From Proteobacteria bacterium UBA7447 (GTDB lineage Bacteria; Pseudomonadota; Gammaproteobacteria; Arenicellales; UBA868), in NCBI GenBank assembly GCA_002477475.1, contig DLPX01000047.1, forward strand, positions 3,699 through 58,105: 54,407 nt of DNA, read 5' to 3'. The translations under genes were made by a program, and so were the position numbers. A model generated the notes under the pieces. The model saw nothing but the letters and a program-made list of their open reading frames with translations. It did no database searches and was not told the origin of the DNA. This document shows, one piece after another, positions 34,231 through 43,167 of this stretch (positions are counted from its first letter, which is position 1; each line of letters starts with the position of its first letter).

Positions 34231-35364
34231 TCAGGACTTATAATCTGTCTGCAGCTTCTTTTCGAGGTTCAATGAATAGCGGGACATCGCAAAGCAGCTA
34301 ATAAAGAAGAATAAGGCGATAAAGATATAGAGCTCGGGTGCCAGACCAAGCCAGTCTGGGTCATTCAGGCGGGCTCTTCCAAGGCCCAGGATATCCATCA
34401 TGCCAATAATCAGCACCAGCGTTGAGTCCTTATAGGAACCGATAAACGTATTGACGATGCCGGGTATTGAAATCTTGAGTGCCTGCGGCAGGATCACGAG
34501 ACGATGGGCTTTCCAGTAACTTAGACCCAGCGCATCGGCGGCCTCATACTGTCCGCTGGATAGCCCCTGCAATCCGCCGCGAACCACTTCAGCGATGTAG
34601 GCGGATGCGAACAGTGTCACCATAATAAGCACCCGCATCAGAAGATCAAAGGTCGAGCCGGGCGGCAGGAAGTAGGTCAGCATGGTTGAGGCGACAAACA
34701 GAAGGGTAATCAGAGGTACCCCTCTGATAAACTCGATAAAGATTACGCACACGGCACGCAAGGCGGGCAGATTTGATCGGCGTCCAAGCGCCAACGCGAT
34801 CCCGAGTGGCAGCGAGAATGAGATTCCAGTGACAGCTACTACCAGAGTCAGCAGAATTCCGCCCAGCTTGTTGGTGCCAACGGGTTCAAGACCAAAGCCG
34901 CCAAGTAACAGCCAAGCCGCGATAAAGGGATAGGCGGCTGCGAAGATCAGCCAATATTTCTTCCCTGGAATGTTTTCCCGCAGCGCCCCCACAATCGCCG
35001 CGACAAACAGGATAAAGGTCAGGTTGACCCGCCAGCGTTCGGGCTCGGGATACCATCCGTAAACAAAGAGTTCAAAACTGCCGCGGATAAACGCCCAGCA
35101 GGCACCATCCCGTGGGGTGTCCATTAGCGCCCAGCATTCTTTGCGGTCGACCGCTGTCCAAATAGCCCCGGTAAACAGCCAATGGATAGAAGGTGGCAGG
35201 ATGGTCCAGAGCAGCCAAATGGAAAGAAGCGTCAACGCCACGTTGAGCGGCGAGGACAGTAGATTCATTCGAACCCAACCCAACGCGCCAGTTGTGCGCC
35301 TGGGGGGCGGCAAGTCTGGATGCGTGCCGGGCGCGTAACGCGGGGTAGTAGAAGTCTCTGACAT
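34231..35364 (-). CDS. aapM: General L-amino acid ABC transporter permease AapM
   Basis: A 377-residue permease with an N-terminal extension and helices before the conserved core. The core has FIEFIRGVPLITLLF and the EAA loop QYEAADALGLSYWKAHRLVILPQALKI (about 275-301), which couples to AapP. The N-terminal loop contains YPEPERWRVNLTF, typical of AapM/BztC. It starts 7 bp after the aapQ stop. Confidence 0.95.
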   Translation of the reverse strand: MSETSTTPRYAPGTHPDLPPPRRTTGALGWVRMNLLSSPLNVALTLLSIWLLWTILPPSIHWLFTGAIWTAVDRKECWALMDTPRDGACWAFIRGSFELFVYGWYPEPERWRVNLTFILFVAAIVGALRENIPGKKYWLIFAAAYPFIAAWLLLGGFGLEPVGTNKLGGILLTLVVAVTGISFSLPLGIALALGRRSNLPALRAVCVIFIEFIRGVPLITLLFVASTMLTYFLPPGSTFDLLMRVLIMVTLFASAYIAEVVRGGLQGLSSGQYEAADALGLSYWKAHRLVILPQALKISIPGIVNTFIGSYKDSTLVLIIGMMDILGLGRARLNDPDWLGLAPELYIFIALFFFISCFAMSRYSLNLEKKLQTDYKS

Positions 35365-35371
35365 GGTCGGG

Positions 35372-36565
35372 TTAGCGCTCGGTCAGTTTGATTCTGTGAT
35401 TGAACCAGTTCATAAAGCTCGATATGAGCAGTGATATCACGAGGTAAACCCCCATGACGATGAGCATGGTCTCCATTTCCTTCCCGGTCTGCATGAGGCT
35501 GATTCCGCCGAGTGTTGCCGTGATATCCATATAGCCGATGGCAATAGCAAGAGACGAGTTCTTCGTAAGATTGAGGTACTGACTGCAGAGCGGCGGCACA
35601 ATGACGCGTAGTGCCTGAGGGATAATGATGAGCTGCAGGGCACGGTTGGGTCGCAGGCCTAACGCAAACGCAGCCTCGGTCTGTCCATGACTGACGGCCA
35701 GAATGCCGGCTCGGACAATCTCTGCGATAAAGCATGCCGTATAGAGTGAGAGCGCAAGCCACAGCGCGAGAAACTCAGGCTTGATCGCCATTCCGCCTTT
35801 GAAATTAAATCCTTTCAGCACAGGAACATCCCAGGAAAGCGGCATGCCTGTCGCGATAAACGTGATCCCGGGCAATGCAACCAGTATGCCCAGCGAGACC
35901 CAAAGTACTGGATAGATTTTTCCGGTATCGTCCTGCTGGCGTCTTGCCCAGCGTTTGAAAAAATACACGAGAGCAATACTGAGTAGAAGGACGATCCCTA
36001 CTAGGGTGGCCCCGTCTTCAAATACCGGGGAGGGTACATAAAAACCCCGGTTAGAAAGAAAAAAGGCATCGGCTCCGACATTTAATGCTTTCTTAACCGG
36101 CGGCAGCAATGTGACTACGATCGCGTAGATAGCAAGGATATGAATCAGTATAGGAACATTGCGCATGAACTCCACAAACGCATACGAGAGTTTGCTGACC
36201 AGCCAGTTGCTGGAGAGTCGCATGATGCCTAGTACAAATCCGACCATCGTCGCCAGAATGCATCCCCAGAATGCAATCAACAGTGTATTCAGTAAGCCGA
36301 CGACCGCGGCACGAAGATGTGTCGACCGATTGGTGTACTCGAGAAACGGCGAAAAGCCGATATCGTAGGCAGCGGGCCAAAGAAGAAATCCAAAACTGAA
36401 TTCTTTGCCGACGGCTTCAAGATTAATGACAACGTTACGGGCAATGGCTGCCAGCAGGGCAAATACCACCACCATGGTGACGATCTGAATGATGACGCCG
36501 CGCGACTCCTGGTTACGCCAAAGCTGTAGCAGGGGGTTCGAAGTGCTCTGGGCGGGCTGGGTCAT
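35372..36565 (-). CDS. aapQ: General L-amino acid ABC transporter permease AapQ
   Basis: A 397-residue permease, the AapM partner. It has an N-terminal helix and periplasmic segment, then FVEFMRNVPILIH, the motif preceding a large insertion, and the EAA loop QTEAAFALGLRPNRALQLIIIPQALRV near residue 300. Length and architecture match AapQ/BztB. It lies 129 bp downstream of aapJ, with a strong hairpin between. Confidence 0.95.
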   Translation of the reverse strand: MTQPAQSTSNPLLQLWRNQESRGVIIQIVTMVVVFALLAAIARNVVINLEAVGKEFSFGFLLWPAAYDIGFSPFLEYTNRSTHLRAAVVGLLNTLLIAFWGCILATMVGFVLGIMRLSSNWLVSKLSYAFVEFMRNVPILIHILAIYAIVVTLLPPVKKALNVGADAFFLSNRGFYVPSPVFEDGATLVGIVLLLSIALVYFFKRWARRQQDDTGKIYPVLWVSLGILVALPGITFIATGMPLSWDVPVLKGFNFKGGMAIKPEFLALWLALSLYTACFIAEIVRAGILAVSHGQTEAAFALGLRPNRALQLIIIPQALRVIVPPLCSQYLNLTKNSSLAIAIGYMDITATLGGISLMQTGKEMETMLIVMGVYLVISLLISSFMNWFNHRIKLTER

Positions 36566-36624
36566 TGCGTCAGCGTGGAATTCGGTGAACCAAAGGCAGT
36601 ATGCGGTCTAAGGACTGCAGAGTA

Positions 36625-36648
36625 CCGGAGGCCCTGATGGGCCTCCGG
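36625..36648 (-). terminator. Perfect 10-bp hairpin between aapJ and aapQ
   Basis: CCGGAGGCCC pairs perfectly with GGGCCTCCGG around a TGAT loop. It sits in the aapJ-aapQ interval on the leftward transcript with no following T-tract. Such stems after binding-protein genes usually stabilise the upstream mRNA or partly block transcription, giving more binding protein than permease. Confidence 0.7.
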
Positions 36649-36694
36649 TCTCATCACATCTACATCAAATACAACAAAAACAGCAGTTTTCGGC

Positions 36695-37714
36695 CTAGCG
36701 GAAGGGCGGTGAGTAAATAAGTCCACCGTCGGTCCACAGAGCGTTCAGGCCGCGCGCAATACCCAGAGGGGTGTTCACGCCGATGTTGCGCTCAAAGATT
36801 TCGCCGTAGTTACCCAGTTGCTTGATGATCTGGTATGCCCAGTCGTCCGAAAGGCCCAGTTCCGAGCCCTGACTTCCGTCAACGCCCAGCAGGCGACGGA
36901 CTTCAGGATTGTTGGAGCCCTTCATTTCATCAACGTTAGCCATCGTCACGCCCAGTTCCTCGGCCGTGATGGTGGCGTTCAGAACCCATGTCACGATATC
37001 GGACCACTGGTCGTCACCGTGGCGGGTCGCCGGGCCTAGGGGCTCCTTGGAGATGATTTCCGGAAGCACCATGTGGTCGTCAGGATTCGGCAGCGCGGAA
37101 CGTGTCGAGGCCAGGCCAGAAGCGTCTGTGGTGTACACATCGCAGCGACCGGCTTCGTAGTTCTGCCGTGCTTCGTCGTTGGTTTCGATGGGAACCGGCT
37201 CATAATTCATGTTGTTGGATGAAAAGTAGTCAGCCAGGTTGAGCTCGGTGGTGGTGCCAGTCTGAATGCAGACTGAAGCGCCGTCGAGTTCGCTGGCGCT
37301 GCCCACGCCAAGGTCCTTTTTGACCATGAAGCCCTGTCCATCATAGTAGTTCACGCCATGAAAACGCAGCTTGACGCTAACGTCACGCGAGAAGGTAATC
37401 GTGGTGTTGCGCCAGAGCACGTCGCCTTCGCCGGCATTCAATTTGGTGAAACGGGTTTTACCCGTAGAAGTAACGGCTTCGATCTTGCTGGCGTCGCCCA
37501 GTACAGCGGCTGCCGTTGCGCGACAGAAGTCGACGTCGAAACCACCCCAAACACCATTAGCGTCTGGCTGGGCAAAGCCCGCGATGCCAGTGCTCACCAC
37601 ACAGCGGAGAACGCCCCGGTCCCGTACGTCTTCCAGGGTGCCCGCCTGCGCGGTGCCGACCATGCCGAGCACCAGCGCGGCAGCCGACAGAACAGCAGTC
37701 GTTTTTTGTCTCAT
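36695..37714 (-). CDS. aapJ: General L-amino acid-binding periplasmic protein
   Basis: About 339 residues from the ATG at 37714, which follows GGAGGAAATGTA; an upstream open frame is unlikely. A signal peptide (residues 1-24, ending GTAQA) precedes a family 3 solute-binding protein: GTLEDVRDRGVLRCVVSTGIAGFA, WGGFDVDFCRATAAAVLGD and YDGQGFMVKKDLG. LGDDWAYQIIKQLGNYGEIFERN near the end is the AapJ signature. It binds several L-amino acids in the periplasm and delivers them to AapQM. It heads the operon. Confidence 0.95.
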   Translation of the reverse strand: MRQKTTAVLSAAALVLGMVGTAQAGTLEDVRDRGVLRCVVSTGIAGFAQPDANGVWGGFDVDFCRATAAAVLGDASKIEAVTSTGKTRFTKLNAGEGDVLWRNTTITFSRDVSVKLRFHGVNYYDGQGFMVKKDLGVGSASELDGASVCIQTGTTTELNLADYFSSNNMNYEPVPIETNDEARQNYEAGRCDVYTTDASGLASTRSALPNPDDHMVLPEIISKEPLGPATRHGDDQWSDIVTWVLNATITAEELGVTMANVDEMKGSNNPEVRRLLGVDGSQGSELGLSDDWAYQIIKQLGNYGEIFERNIGVNTPLGIARGLNALWTDGGLIYSPPFR

Positions 37715-37913
37715 TACATTTCCTCCCTCACTAGGTGAGTGTAGGTTGTTGGTCACCTGCGCTTTCCAATGTTTCACGGCAGTAAACGCTGTGATTGGAA
37801 ACCCAAATCGCAAGTGTTACCTTAACTTTACCAAGATATAGCCGTGTATTTGTAGCCAATTTACTTAAAAATATGAATTAATCGGGCCCGAGGGGATTTG
37901 GGTTAACGGTCGG

Positions 37914-37935
37914 TTGCCGCCTTTAGGCGGTGCAA
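37914..37935 (-). terminator. Hairpin downstream of lipA
   Basis: TTGCCGCC (37914-37921) pairs with GGCGG-T-GCAA (37926-37935), with one bulged T and a TTTA loop, 29 bp past the lipA stop. No T-tract follows on the leftward transcript. It is a plausible end structure for the gcv-lipA operon. Confidence 0.45.
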
Positions 37936-37963
37936 ACGGTTGAGGAGCCCTTGTTTCTAGTGT

Positions 37964-38911
37964 TTATGAGGCCAGATTGGCGGCTTTGGCCTGTTGATCT
38001 GCGTGATAAGACGACCGCACCATCGGGGCGGAGGCCACATGGGAATAGCCCATCTCATACCCTGTTTTGGCAAGAGCCTTAAATTCCTGCGGGTCGACGT
38101 AGCGTTCGACAGGCAGATGATGTCGGGTTGGCTGCAGATACTGCCCAAGCGTCAGCAGGCTGACGCCGTGATCGCGCAGATCCTGCATAACAGCTTCAAC
38201 CTCGCTGATTTCTTCGCCCAACCCCAGCATGAGTCCGGACTTGGTGGGAACGTCCTGAAACCGTTTTTTGAAATCTTTCAGAAGATTAAGGGAGTGCTGA
38301 TAGTTCGCACCAGGCCTGACGCGCTTATAGAGGCGTGGCACGGTCTCGAGGTTATGATTGAATACATCTGGTAATTGAGTAGCAAGCAGATCCAGCGCTT
38401 TCTCGACGCGTGTTCGGAAGTCCGGCGTGAGGATTTCGATTTCCAGCTGGGGACAAGCAGCCCTTAAAGCTCCAATGCAGTCGGCAAAATGCTGTGCGCC
38501 GCCGTCACGCAGGTCATCACGATCTACCGAGGTCACCACGACATAATTGAGACCCATCTCGCGCACCGTGTCAGCCAGTCGTATCGCCTCTCCTGTATCT
38601 ACCGGTTGAGGTCGCCCATGAGCGACGTCACAAAAAGGACATCTGCGGGTACAGACGTCGCCGAGAATCATAAAGGTGGCAGTGCCGTTGCCAAAACACT
38701 CACCGAGATTAGGGCAGCTCGCTTCTTCGCAGACAGTGTTCAGTCCATGTCCGCGAAGGATCTTCTTTAGACGCGCGACCTCAGGGGTGCCTGGGAAACG
38801 CGCGCGGATCCAGGCAGGCTTTTTGAGCCGCTCGCTACGTTCTGTCGGGGCGAACTTAACTGGCACCCGGGCCACTTTCTGTTCGGCGTTGGCACTTCCG
38901 TATTTGCTCAC
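37964..38911 (-). CDS. lipA: Lipoyl synthase
   Basis: A radical-SAM protein of about 315 residues that inserts two sulfurs into octanoyl groups on GcvH and 2-oxoacid dehydrogenases. It carries the auxiliary-cluster cysteines CEEASCPNLGECF and the radical-SAM CTRRCPFCDVAHG. I prefer a GTG start at 38911, because its GTGA overlaps the gcvP stop exactly; an ATG at 38953 adds 14 residues. It closes the gcvTHP operon, and GcvH needs lipoate. KKPAWIRARFPG before the first cysteines is typical of beta/gamma-proteobacterial LipA. Confidence 0.95.
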   Translation of the reverse strand: MSKYGSANAEQKVARVPVKFAPTERSERLKKPAWIRARFPGTPEVARLKKILRGHGLNTVCEEASCPNLGECFGNGTATFMILGDVCTRRCPFCDVAHGRPQPVDTGEAIRLADTVREMGLNYVVVTSVDRDDLRDGGAQHFADCIGALRAACPQLEIEILTPDFRTRVEKALDLLATQLPDVFNHNLETVPRLYKRVRPGANYQHSLNLLKDFKKRFQDVPTKSGLMLGLGEEISEVEAVMQDLRDHGVSLLTLGQYLQPTRHHLPVERYVDPQEFKALAKTGYEMGYSHVASAPMVRSSYHADQQAKAANLAS

Positions 38912-40008
38912 GGTGTCTGGACTTCTTCTTCGTAGTAATCGATCGGCGGACAACTGCAGACCAGTGTTTTATCACCTTGGACGTTGTCTACGCGTCCAAC
39001 CGGAGGCCAATACTTATCCCGACGAGTGGCAGGAGAGGGAAAGAAGGCGACTTCGAGGGGGTAGCGTCGATCCCAGCCTCCCAGTGTCAGCAAGTGAAGT
39101 GAGTGAGGCGCATTCTTGAGAAGATTATTCTCAGGATCCTGCTGGCCTGATTCAATCTCGGCAATTTCACCTCTGATGGAGATCAGCGCGTCACAGAAGC
39201 GGTCGAGCTCCTCTCGTGACTCGCTTTCAGTCGGCTCAATCATGAACGAATCTGCGACGGGCCATGACATTGTGGGCGCATGAAAACCGTAGTCCATGAG
39301 CCGTTTGGCAACGTCCTCTACCGTAATGCCGCAGGATTCCCGGATGCCCGACAGGTCCACAATGCACTCGTGTGCCACCAGGCCGTTATTCCCCGGATTG
39401 CCGACTAGGATTTCGAAGCCCATAAAGCCTGCCCGGGTTTTGATGACTGCAAGCGTCTGCGGGTGGACCCGATCATCAACGAAGAATACATTTGATTTTG
39501 CTTTTGACAGGCGCCGGCACATGCTCATTGCTTCCGCACCGGCCGTTGCCTCATCCAGCAGGGAGGCGTTGGCAAGCTCCATTCCGGTCAAGTCACAGAT
39601 CATCTGCTGGAAGCTCAGCAGAACCTCAAGCCGCCCCTGACTGACTTCGGCCTGGTAAGGTGTGTAGGCGGTATACCAGTCAGGATTCTCGAATACGTTT
39701 CTACGGATGACGGGTGGCATGACAGTGCCGTGATATCCGCAGCCGATCATTGACACAAAGACCTGGTTTCGGTGACGCATGTGACGCAGGTACGTACTCG
39801 CGGCGCGTTCGCTTCTTGGAGGGTCCATCTCGAGTTCACGCTCGCTGATGATATTGGCGGGCACGACCTGATTAATCAGGTCATCGACACTGCGACATCC
39901 CAACTCGGCAAGCATCGCTTCGATATCGGCCTCTGAGGGCCCGATATGCCGGCGGATGAAATCGCCGTGCATCTCAAGCTCAGTGAGCGTGGTGTGAGGC
40001 TCCGTCAT
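38908..40008 (-). CDS. gcvP: Glycine dehydrogenase with large internal in-frame deletion
   Basis: An intact 366-codon frame, but GcvP is normally about 950 residues. The first 205 residues match the GcvP N-terminus (FIRRHIGPSEADIEAML, NPDWYTAYTPYQAEVSQGRLE, LLDEATAGAEAMSM, VHPQTLAVIKTRAGFMGFEILV). From about residue 208 the sequence is the GcvP C-terminus (VAHECIVDLSGIRE, AKRLMDYGFHAPTMSWPVADS, MIEPTESES, KYWPPVGRVDNVQGD). About 600 residues, including the PLP lysine region (HKTF and GGGGPG), are absent. The frame is kept across the junction. The product cannot decarboxylate glycine. Either a real recent deletion or an assembly collapse; see findings. It sits 22 bp after gcvH. Confidence 0.9.
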   Translation of the reverse strand: MTEPHTTLTELEMHGDFIRRHIGPSEADIEAMLAELGCRSVDDLINQVVPANIISERELEMDPPRSERAASTYLRHMRHRNQVFVSMIGCGYHGTVMPPVIRRNVFENPDWYTAYTPYQAEVSQGRLEVLLSFQQMICDLTGMELANASLLDEATAGAEAMSMCRRLSKAKSNVFFVDDRVHPQTLAVIKTRAGFMGFEILVGNPGNNGLVAHECIVDLSGIRESCGITVEDVAKRLMDYGFHAPTMSWPVADSFMIEPTESESREELDRFCDALISIRGEIAEIESGQQDPENNLLKNAPHSLHLLTLGGWDRRYPLEVAFFPSPATRRDKYWPPVGRVDNVQGDKTLVCSCPPIDYYEEEVQTP

Positions 40009-40030
40009 CGTTTTTCCTCCCGGTCCTGGC

Positions 40031-40408
40031 TCAATCGAGACTGCTGATGAGATCCTGATAGGCAGTTTCGTCCATCAGGAAATCAAGATCCCCCGTCGAC
40101 TCCACCCGAACACGGTAGAACCAGCCTTCTCCTGTAGGGTCCTCATTCACTTTTTCAGGCTCGTCGCCCAGTGCGGCGTTGACCTCAATAATTGTTCCGT
40201 TGACAGGGGATTTGATGTCTCCCGCCGCCTTGACGGACTCGATCACCACGACTTCCTGACCTGCACTGATCTGGATCCCGGTTTCGGGCAGCTCAACGTA
40301 AACCAGTTCGCCCAACTGGTCTTGTGCGTAGTCGGTAATGCCAATGGTGACGACATCTCCCTCGAGGCGCGCCCACTCGTGCTCGGCGGTAAATTTCAAG
40401 TCAGTCAT
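40031..40408 (-). CDS. gcvH: Glycine cleavage system H protein
   Basis: About 125 residues from the ATG at 40408, behind GGAGGAGAAA; a longer frame upstream runs into gcvT and is not family-like. GcvH shuttles the aminomethyl group on a lipoyl arm. The attachment lysine is Lys60 in VVVIESVKAAGDIKSP, and LKFTAEHEWARLEGD and DEPEKVNEDPTGEGWFYRVRV are the expected flanks. It is lipoylated by LipA, encoded in the same operon. Confidence 0.97.
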   Translation of the reverse strand: MTDLKFTAEHEWARLEGDVVTIGITDYAQDQLGELVYVELPETGIQISAGQEVVVIESVKAAGDIKSPVNGTIIEVNAALGDEPEKVNEDPTGEGWFYRVRVESTGDLDFLMDETAYQDLISSLD

Positions 40409-40427
40409 ATTTTTTCTCCTCCTACGG

Positions 40428-41528
40428 TTAACGGTGGTAACGGTGAGGCACAAAAGGCAGATCACAGGCGGTGACAGACAGGGTTTTGTTTCTAACCTGA
40501 GCCTCGAACGCGCCTCCTGCCTCGGACAGCGACGCTGGAACATAGGCCATGGCGATGGGGGCACTCAGGCTTGGACCAAAGCCCCCGCTTGTCGTTTGGC
40601 CGACGTGCACTCCGTCGGGCGTGAGCAAAGGGGCGTGCGCCCGGACCGGAGCCTTGCCTTTTGGCCGGATGCCGACCCGGACTCGGCTGGCCCCTTGTTC
40701 GATTTCTGACAGGATACGCTCGGCACCGGGAAATCCCCCGGCACGCTCCCCGCCTGATCTTCTGCAGGCAGGAATTGCCCATTGCAGCCCAGCCTCGATT
40801 GGCGAGAACTCCGGGCCAATGTCGTTGCCGTGCAGGCAAAGACCTGCCTCCAATCGCGAGGTATCACGTGCTCCGAGCCCGGCTGGAGTAACTCCCTCAA
40901 GAGTCAGCAGCGTGCTCGCGAGTTTGGAGACAAAACTCTGGTCGATCGAGATCTCAAAACCATCTTCGCCGGTGTAGCCACTACGGGTAACGAAGCAAGG
41001 TTGGTCAGCGACCTTGATCTGTGCGGCTTGCATGAAGCCCAGCTTTGTCGCGCCCACAGCTATCGACTCCAACGCGGCTGCGGCTTGCGGACCTTGCAGT
41101 GCGAGGAGCGCCCGGTCTTCTTTTAAGGTGACCTGAATACCCGGGATTGCGTTTTCTTCTAAGAATGCAACGTCGGTATCTTTATTAGCCGCATTGACGA
41201 GCAGGCAGTATTCATCCAGAAGACGATAAACCATGAGGTCATCCAGGATCCCCCCCGATTCTGTTGTGAAAAAACTGTAACGCTGGGCGCCCTCTTTGAG
41301 ACCGACGATATCTGTGGGCAACAGGGTTTCGAGCCACTTCGGCACGTCCTCTCCTGTAACCGTGATCTGACCCATGTGAGAGACATCAAAGAGGCCTGCT
41401 TGGGTACGGACATTAAGATGCTCCGCGATGATGCCAGTGGGGTAGTGAACCGGCATTTCGTAACCTGCGAACGGAACCATCTTGGCGCCGAGCTCAAGGT
41501 GCAGGTCGTGAAGCGGAGTCTGTTTCAC
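40428..41528 (-). CDS. gcvT: Glycine cleavage system aminomethyltransferase (T protein)
   Basis: A 366-residue protein that takes the aminomethyl group from GcvH, releases ammonia and forms methylene-THF. Family motifs are PLHDLHLELGAKMVPFAGYEMP, GLFDVSHMGQI, SGYTGEDGFEIS and GLGARDTSRLEAGLCLHGND, with RVGIRPKGKAPVR in the C-terminal domain. It heads gcvT-gcvH-gcvP-lipA (19 bp to gcvH) and is divergent from the asparaginase gene. I found no glycine riboswitch in the 113-bp upstream gap. Confidence 0.96.
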   Translation of the reverse strand: MKQTPLHDLHLELGAKMVPFAGYEMPVHYPTGIIAEHLNVRTQAGLFDVSHMGQITVTGEDVPKWLETLLPTDIVGLKEGAQRYSFFTTESGGILDDLMVYRLLDEYCLLVNAANKDTDVAFLEENAIPGIQVTLKEDRALLALQGPQAAAALESIAVGATKLGFMQAAQIKVADQPCFVTRSGYTGEDGFEISIDQSFVSKLASTLLTLEGVTPAGLGARDTSRLEAGLCLHGNDIGPEFSPIEAGLQWAIPACRRSGGERAGGFPGAERILSEIEQGASRVRVGIRPKGKAPVRAHAPLLTPDGVHVGQTTSGGFGPSLSAPIAMAYVPASLSEAGGAFEAQVRNKTLSVTACDLPFVPHRYHR

Positions 41529-41641
41529 TTAATGCGAGTGGGAGACATTTCTTTTGGCCGTTTCCTGGAACCAAATGTAGTATATCGTCACCTCTGAGCA
41601 AATGACTGCTTCATTCTTTTTTGAGTATCTAATCCCTCTTT

Positions 41642-42655
41642 ATGAGCATGAATCCCATTTTGGTTGAAGTGACACGCGGCAATATGGTGGAGAGCCGTCA
41701 CCGCGGCGCCATAGCCGTCGTGCGGGCGAATGGTCAGACTATGCTCAACGTCGGTGATACGGGTAGGCTGGTGTATCCGCGTTCTGCGATCAAGCCTATT
41801 CAGGCGATCTACGTCGTAGAAAGTGGTGCGGCCGAGGCGTTCAATTTGAGCGATGTGGAATTGGCGCTTGCATGCGCTTCCCATAACGGCGGGCCAGAGC
41901 ACGTCTCCACCGTTCGTGCCTGGCTGGCGCGCCTGGGACTCGCGGAGGAGACGCTTGAATGCGGCGCCCATGCTCCGCGCTGGGAAGCAGACTGGGCGGC
42001 ACTCGTTGAGGAAAATCTTTCACCTGGGCCGGCCCATAACAATTGTTCGGGCAAGCACTGTGGGTTTTTAAGTTCTGCCAGGCATCTCGGACTGGTTACT
42101 GAAGGGTATATTTTGAAAGAGCACCCGATACAGCAGGCAGTTCTTGGGCTTATTGGTGAAATGGCCGATTTCAGTCTGGACAACACCCCCGGGGGTATCG
42201 ATGGGTGCGGCATTCCCGTAGCGGGGATACCGCTTGAGTCGGTGTCGCTGGCTTTTGCACGTTTTGCAACTGGCACGGGACTTGACTCTAAACGCCAGGC
42301 AGCCGCCCAAAGGATCTATCGGGCGATGGTGCGTGAGCCATTCATGGTGGCAGGGAGTGAGCGATGGTGTACTCGGGCCATGCAGGCAGGAAAGGGTGCG
42401 TTTATCGTCAAGACCGGTGCGGAGGGCGTGTACTGCGGCGCAGTCCCCGAGATCGGGGTGGGCATTGCCCTGAAGATAGATGACGGAGCGTCCCGGGCCG
42501 CGGAATGCGCGATGGGCGCAGTCCTGTCGGGTCTTGGCTGTTTAACTAAAGAGCAATCTTCCGATCTTGTCGGTTCTGCAATCCTCAATGTTGCCGGAAA
42601 GCAAGTTGGCCGGGTGCAACCTGCTCCAGAGGCGGCCGACTTCGTGCTGCGGTAA
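41642..42655 (+). CDS. L-asparaginase II (rhizobial/AnsII-type)
   Basis: A 337-residue asparaginase of the thermolabile class 3 (Rhizobium etli ReAII) family, not the E. coli type. Conserved segments are GRLVYPRSAIKPIQAIY (serine of the active site), ASHNGGPEHV, NNCSGKHCGF (cysteine and lysine of the site), GGIDGCGIPV (second cysteine of the metal pair) and ERWCTRAMQA. It hydrolyses asparagine to aspartate and ammonia in the cytoplasm. It is divergent from gcvT and has no partner in the operon. An ATG two codons further in is also possible. Confidence 0.92.
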   Translation: MSMNPILVEVTRGNMVESRHRGAIAVVRANGQTMLNVGDTGRLVYPRSAIKPIQAIYVVESGAAEAFNLSDVELALACASHNGGPEHVSTVRAWLARLGLAEETLECGAHAPRWEADWAALVEENLSPGPAHNNCSGKHCGFLSSARHLGLVTEGYILKEHPIQQAVLGLIGEMADFSLDNTPGGIDGCGIPVAGIPLESVSLAFARFATGTGLDSKRQAAAQRIYRAMVREPFMVAGSERWCTRAMQAGKGAFIVKTGAEGVYCGAVPEIGVGIALKIDDGASRAAECAMGAVLSGLGCLTKEQSSDLVGSAILNVAGKQVGRVQPAPEAADFVLR

Positions 42656-42687
42656 TGTAGAAGTCTCCAGAGCGCGGATCTTCGCGG

Positions 42688-43167
42688 CTAGTCTTTTGTG
42701 ACAGTTGATGAATAGCCTGTTTTCAGGGGTAGCCGCCGGGGCGCGTCGGAAAATGTTGCGCTGCCGTTGCCGTCAATCTGACCTTGCTGCGTGTAACCTT
42801 CGTCATGACGCGCCCGCGCTGTGTCCAGGCGGTCGTGCAGTTCGTTGCTGTAAGGAAGCGCATAGGCACGGGGCGCCTCCCATTCTTGCGCCTGCACCCA
42901 AAGATAAATCCGGCCAGCTTGATCTTGGACAGGGTTGGGTTCTTCAATCTGCCACGCATGCAGCGTAAATTCTTCCGGGAGCGATGATTGGCTGGGCCAT
43001 CCCTGAAGCGTATTCAGTGAAAAAAAATGTATCACGTAGAAGGCGGACCCTGCCAGGACCACCGATGCTCGCGCGGCAAACGAGAGTCTCGACCGAATCA
43101 GCAGCAGCAGCAGAACGAACAGACCGAATACATATGTGACTGTCAGAACAAACAGGCTTCCGGTCAC
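42688..43167 (-). CDS. Uncharacterised two-helix membrane protein (triad gene C)
   Basis: A 159-residue protein with two hydrophobic helices near the N-terminus (about 5-24 and 28-49), then a soluble domain of about 110 residues with EEFTLHAWQIEEPNPVQDQAGRIYLWVQAQ. No known domain is recognisable. Its ATG overlaps the stop of the ExbD-like gene by 4 bp, so it is made with the MotA/ExbB-like pair, as the third gene of a coupled triad. It may be an accessory or effector part of that complex. Confidence 0.7.
   Translation of the reverse strand: MTGSLFVLTVTYVFGLFVLLLLLIRSRLSFAARASVVLAGSAFYVIHFFSLNTLQGWPSQSSLPEEFTLHAWQIEEPNPVQDQAGRIYLWVQAQEWEAPRAYALPYSNELHDRLDTARARHDEGYTQQGQIDGNGSATFSDAPRRLPLKTGYSSTVTKD

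Noticed and set aside
41529..41641. Glycine riboswitch upstream of gcvT
   Set aside because: The gap is only 113 bp, and I could not find the conserved aptamer core or a tandem arrangement.
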